This document shows, in pieces, positions 39,055 to 42,206 of a DNA stretch of 42,206 bases. Position numbers and translations under genes: made by a program. Source of the stretch: a virus. A model generated the notes under the pieces. It had not been told where the DNA came from and did no database searches. It saw only the letters and a list, made by a program, of their open reading frames with translations. The stretch's first letter is position 1, and every line of letters begins with the position of its first letter. The stretch spans positions 1 through 42,206 of IMG/VR virus record IMGVR_UViG_3300036790_000830. One strand, given 5' to 3'.

Positions 39055-40997
39055 TTCTTGGCCGCCTTTTTGGGCACCTTCTTTGCAGGCTTCTTCTTCG
39101 CCACGGCCTTCTTCGGCGTAGCCTTCGGGGCCGTCTTCTTCGGCTTTTGTGCGAAGTCTTCGTATCCAAGGAGTCTGCAAGCGGCGTCGAATTCCTTGCG
39201 CATATCCCCAGGTTCACTCCACTTGTCGATACTGAGACCCTGCGTAATCAGGTAGAGCGAAGCTAGGGCCTGAGCAAAATGCGGGCTAAGCAAAGCGCGG
39301 CCTTGCAGGTCCTGACGCAGATACGGGCAGAGCTGCTTCTCGACAACCTTTTCATCGAACGCCGCATTATCCAGGACTTCGATGAGGATGTTTCGCAGCG
39401 CGGGCTCTACGATGGTCTGAACCTTGGCGATGGTTTCGAAGGCTTTCGCTACGCGATTTTGATTCTCGCCGTAGCGCGCTTTTTCCTCTTTCTCATACTC
39501 TGCCTTACGCTCTGCTTCGGATTGCCCCGATCTCCCGACACCGCCACTTTTCGCCGCCTTGAGATAGGCCTTGGGATGCACCTTGCAAACCGGCTCGATG
39601 CACGCCCGCACAATCTCACCCGGCTTACGCGCTTTGTTGTCGTCGTCTATGTAACCGCGGTTACCATCGTCGCTCCAATCCACCGTGACAGCCGCGCGCG
39701 CGTACTCGCACTTCTTTGTCGCGTGCTCCCACTGGCCGGCCTTGAACAACTGCGCCGGGTTCACACCGCCGCCATTCTTGATCTGCCGCGGGGCCGTGGT
39801 CGTCGCCTTCCAGCTCACACGCAAAACCGGCAGCGGCATCCCGTTGACGTCTTTGCTGTCTTTCTTTGCGGTCTCGATGCCGTACAACACGAAGCCTCCC
39901 GTCTTCGCCTTAAAACACGCGCCGTCCGTGCAGATCGGCGCCGTGATGTCGAGATCGCCAAACAGGGGTGTGTTGGCTTTGGTGTTCTTCGGGCAATCAA
40001 GGCAGCTCCCGGTATCAGGCAGCAGCCAGTCTTCCTCCATCGGCCAGGGCGCGCGGCTCAGCGGCGTTCCGGACTCCGACGCGATATGCTCCTTCAGCCG
40101 TTGAACGCTCTCCGGCTCCCAGCGGTGATTCCAGCTCGACGGCCGCGCGCTCTCGGTTTCGCCCTCGTCCCCGTCTTCATCGAAGTCGTCCCCGGCCTCG
40201 GCGCCTTCCACCGGCAGCGCGGCCTTTGGATTGAGCCTGCGAACACGATCAGCAATCACCTTGGCAACTGGAACCTTCACGCCGGCCTGCCGATCAAGAC
40301 ACCACTTCAGCGCGGCGTTTTGATCGTCGTCACCCAGCCGCGCCAACAGCAGCGCGTGGTCGACGGTGATGAGCCGCTCGCGCAACGCATCTTGAGACCA
40401 GGCCGTGAGCGTGAGCAGCTTGAGCGACTTGGCGACGTGGGCCACGTCTTTGCCCACCCTGGCCGCTACGGCCTCGATCGAGCCATGGCGCGTGAGTAGC
40501 TCGCCGAAGGCCTCGGCCTGTTCGAGCGCTGGCACGTCCACGCGCTGCAGGTTTTCAGTCAGCGCTTCGTCGGCCGCCGTCGCATCGTCCATCTCGCGCA
40601 CGATGCACGGCACTTCCGTGAGGCCCGCGATGGTCGCAGCTTCCGAGCGCCGATGGCCCGCAACGATCTCGTACCGATCGTCAATCTCGGTGCGTATCGC
40701 GTCGGGATGCATTATGAGCTTGCTAGATTCCGAAGGCTGCCCAAACGGCATGTCGTATACCGTGCCATCCTTGAGCTCGACCACTACGGCGCGCATCCAC
40801 CGGACCAGCAGCGGCGACAGGATGCCGCTCTGCTTGATCGATGCAGCCAGTTCCTTCAGCCCAGCTTCATCGAACGTCTTGCGTGGGTTGAGAGCGCTCG
40901 CATCCAGGCGCTCAAGTGGAATCATCTGCACCTGGCCGAGCTCCGGCTCAGCGAGGGCCACCAGTGTTTGCTCCGCGATCCTCTTCGCGGCCGTCAT
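39051..40997 (-). CDS. ParB-like nuclease-domain protein with Lys-rich tail
   Basis: The 648-residue protein has the ParB/Spo0J N-terminal domain: LDASALNPRKTFDEAGLKEL (box I), VAGHRRSEAA (residues 112-121, box II) and EALTENLQRVDV. A KorB-like helix-turn-helix region follows (TRHGSIEAVAARVGKDVAHV). Residues about 67-107 are an insertion between strands of the ParB fold. Later cysteines (GSCLDCPKNTKAN...CTDGACF) form a likely zinc site, as in ParB proteins of some plasmid systems. The last 30 residues are a histone-H1-like Lys/Ala/Pro tail. The start at ATG 40997 overlaps the upstream gene by ATGA. It could bind DNA sites on the phage genome; no ParA is present in the window. Confidence 0.85.
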   Translation of the reverse strand: MTAAKRIAEQTLVALAEPELGQVQMIPLERLDASALNPRKTFDEAGLKELAASIKQSGILSPLLVRWMRAVVVELKDGTVYDMPFGQPSESSKLIMHPDAIRTEIDDRYEIVAGHRRSEAATIAGLTEVPCIVREMDDATAADEALTENLQRVDVPALEQAEAFGELLTRHGSIEAVAARVGKDVAHVAKSLKLLTLTAWSQDALRERLITVDHALLLARLGDDDQNAALKWCLDRQAGVKVPVAKVIADRVRRLNPKAALPVEGAEAGDDFDEDGDEGETESARPSSWNHRWEPESVQRLKEHIASESGTPLSRAPWPMEEDWLLPDTGSCLDCPKNTKANTPLFGDLDITAPICTDGACFKAKTGGFVLYGIETAKKDSKDVNGMPLPVLRVSWKATTTAPRQIKNGGGVNPAQLFKAGQWEHATKKCEYARAAVTVDWSDDGNRGYIDDDNKARKPGEIVRACIEPVCKVHPKAYLKAAKSGGVGRSGQSEAERKAEYEKEEKARYGENQNRVAKAFETIAKVQTIVEPALRNILIEVLDNAAFDEKVVEKQLCPYLRQDLQGRALLSPHFAQALASLYLITQGLSIDKWSEPGDMRKEFDAACRLLGYEDFAQKPKKTAPKATPKKAVAKKKPAKKVPKKAAKK

Positions 40998-42127
40998 TTC
41001 GTCACCGCCTGATCGCTGAGCTGTGCGCAATGGTGGGTATAGAGCGTGTAGGTATGTGAATTGAGCCCCGCCAGAATGCACTGATCCCGGCGCAGAGGCC
41101 CCGCCGTAACCACCGCGCTCTCTTTCACCTCGTACGTCCAGCGGCCATTCCACTCGCCGCAAAGGCGGCAATAGAGCTCAATGCAGCGCTCATCGTCCAG
41201 CCGGCTCCGGTTGCCTGCCGCCGAGTTGACGCAATCCGCGATGCGGTGAGCCAGATCCCGATGCCTCGTTCCATTCGCGGCCGCACCGCAGGCCTTCGCC
41301 ACCAAAACCCCGTCGCGGTCGAAGATGCGCGTGCGCCCCAAAATATCGCCATGCTCCACGCGCCACGGCTCTCCAAACTCACCGCCCGCGCCAATCCCTT
41401 CGCTCGCGGCGCCGTCTCCCTCTTCTGGCACAATCTCCTGTCTCGGCAGGTCGAACTGCGCAACATCGAGCGACGGCAGCGCCTGCAGATCGTCGAGGAT
41501 CTGCAGCACGCGGCCGCAACGGCAATTCTTTTTGTGCTGAATCGCGCCTGTGCCATACACTGAGCGCTTGCATTCGCGGCAGGTCCACACCCGCGCGGCA
41601 GCCCCATCGTCAACGTTCAGATCGATGTGCCCGACAGTGCCCTTGGCCAGTTGCGCGGCGGCAAACAGCAGCCCGCAGAGAAGCCGTTCCCGCTCCTCAT
41701 CCACAGACCGCACCACCCGCCGCAGCGGCTCCGGCACTTCGCCGGCAACATGCGGCCGCCCCGGCGCAAATGAGGCCGCGTCGGGATACTTGAAATCCTC
41801 AACCAGGCCCACCCCCGGCACGTCAACGCCGACAGCGGCCCGACAGGAGCGCAGATGCGGCAATCCGCCGTCGACGCAGCCAGGGCAATTCTCGGCCACC
41901 AACTGGCAATCAGGCTTGTGCTTGGGCGTCGAGGCGCGCAGGTTGCCGCAGCACGCCAGCCGCAAATCGGCCTCGCCTGAATAGGCGAATGCTGCGCGGA
42001 GGCCAGATTCTACTCCGGTTTCGGTAATTATGTGACTGGTTTCGGCCTGATAGGCCGGCGAGCCTTCGGTATAGAACCTTTCGAGTTCAGGACCGGAGAC
42101 GGCAGGGACGGTGCGAGGGTCGCCCAT
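40994..42127 (-). CDS. Cys-rich hypothetical protein
   Basis: The 377-residue protein has several cysteine clusters: LACCGNLRAS, KPDCQLVAENCPGCVDGG, RVWTCRECKRSVYG with KKNCRCGRV, and CIELYCRLCGEWNG. Together they may bind two or three zinc ions. The part GEPWRVEHGDILGRTRIFDR, ending near AHRIADCVNSAAG, resembles a short domain common in phage proteins that I know only as hypothetical. A GGAAGAGAG ribosome site precedes ATG 42127. It is translationally coupled to the ParB-like gene. Function is unknown; a role in early transcription or DNA metabolism is inferred from position. Confidence 0.7.
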   Translation of the reverse strand: MGDPRTVPAVSGPELERFYTEGSPAYQAETSHIITETGVESGLRAAFAYSGEADLRLACCGNLRASTPKHKPDCQLVAENCPGCVDGGLPHLRSCRAAVGVDVPGVGLVEDFKYPDAASFAPGRPHVAGEVPEPLRRVVRSVDEERERLLCGLLFAAAQLAKGTVGHIDLNVDDGAAARVWTCRECKRSVYGTGAIQHKKNCRCGRVLQILDDLQALPSLDVAQFDLPRQEIVPEEGDGAASEGIGAGGEFGEPWRVEHGDILGRTRIFDRDGVLVAKACGAAANGTRHRDLAHRIADCVNSAAGNRSRLDDERCIELYCRLCGEWNGRWTYEVKESAVVTAGPLRRDQCILAGLNSHTYTLYTHHCAQLSDQAVTK

Positions 42128-42206
42128 GGTTTCTCTCTTCCCGTTTCGCCGGAAAGAGGAAAGTCAAATAGGCCGGTGCTCTAAAGATTTCTTGGAGGCC
42201 TGACAT
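42087..42206 (-). other. Possible short reading frame cut at the right edge
   Basis: From the last base of the window an ATG (42206-42204) opens a 39-codon frame (MSGLQEIFRAPAYLTFLFPA...) that runs into the start of the 377-residue gene in another frame. Nothing upstream can be seen, so this may be a real tiny gene, the end of a longer gene, or chance. The 79 nt before ATG 42127 otherwise hold only that gene's ribosome site. Confidence 0.2.

Noticed and set aside
39279-40499. 406-residue + strand frame opposite the ParB-like gene
   Set aside because: No motif and shadow composition; the ParB-like boxes on the other strand are clear.
1-42206. Diversity-generating retroelement, expected from similarity to BPP-1
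   Set aside because: No reverse transcriptase frame and no template/variable repeat pair were seen; the lectin-like protein has no adenine-biased repeat that I could find.

Overview
The window is almost entirely one tailed-phage genome or prophage with a short-tailed (podovirus-like) virion, cut at both ends. I find no housekeeping genes, tRNAs, rRNAs, IS elements or CRISPR arrays. By recall, the head module matches Bordetella phage BPP-1-type podoviruses: portal, capsid staple, Bbp19-like, scaffold, Bbp17-like coat and Bbp16-like cement. The tail and ejection module follows the T7 gp11/gp12/gp14/gp15/gp16 plan. The base composition is GC-rich, all Shine-Dalgarno sites are conventional, and the integrase and several small proteins look like Acidobacteriota types. 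I infer an acidobacterial host, but not firmly.

Layout. Only the integrase (1-1260) and a two-gene island (6767-7503) lie on the + strand. Everything else is read on the - strand, right to left, with very tight spacing and many 4-nt ATGA overlaps. From the right: a Cys-rich protein, a ParB-like protein with a lysine-rich tail, two zinc-ribbon proteins and a metallopeptidase-like protein (42127-37638). Next is a DUF6745-like protein carrying 47 tandem copies of a 12-bp unit (37139-35490), then a run of very small genes (35434-34453). After these come a few early proteins, a winged-helix replication-type protein and a Cys/C2H2 regulator (34460-31849). A terminator-like hairpin at 31763-31780 closes this early block. 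Then come a lysis block (holin/lipoprotein-like, coiled-coil membrane protein, L,D-transpeptidase-fold endolysin candidate; 31342-29865), packaging genes (TerS, TerL, GNAT; 29854-27150), the head module (27120-21129), and tail plus ejected proteins including a 2274-residue polyvalent protein (21054-7500). Last are the fibre, the spike and an exported lectin-like protein (6681-1257), which converge on the integrase.

No DNA polymerase, RNA polymerase or helicase is encoded here. Replication must rely on the host or on genes beyond the right edge. No stretch over 300 nt lacks a gene. The largest gap is 37415-37637 (223 nt), where I see no convincing gene. Hairpins lie at 20808-20840, 21093-21122, 21588-21605, 31763-31780 and 35468-35485.

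Most interesting points: the combinatorial 12-bp array, the two Sec-signal-bearing spike/lectin genes, an AT-richer segment of the giant ejected protein bounded by two LYQ motifs, a degraded M23 domain in a virion protein, and the exported + strand gene pair inside the tail module.
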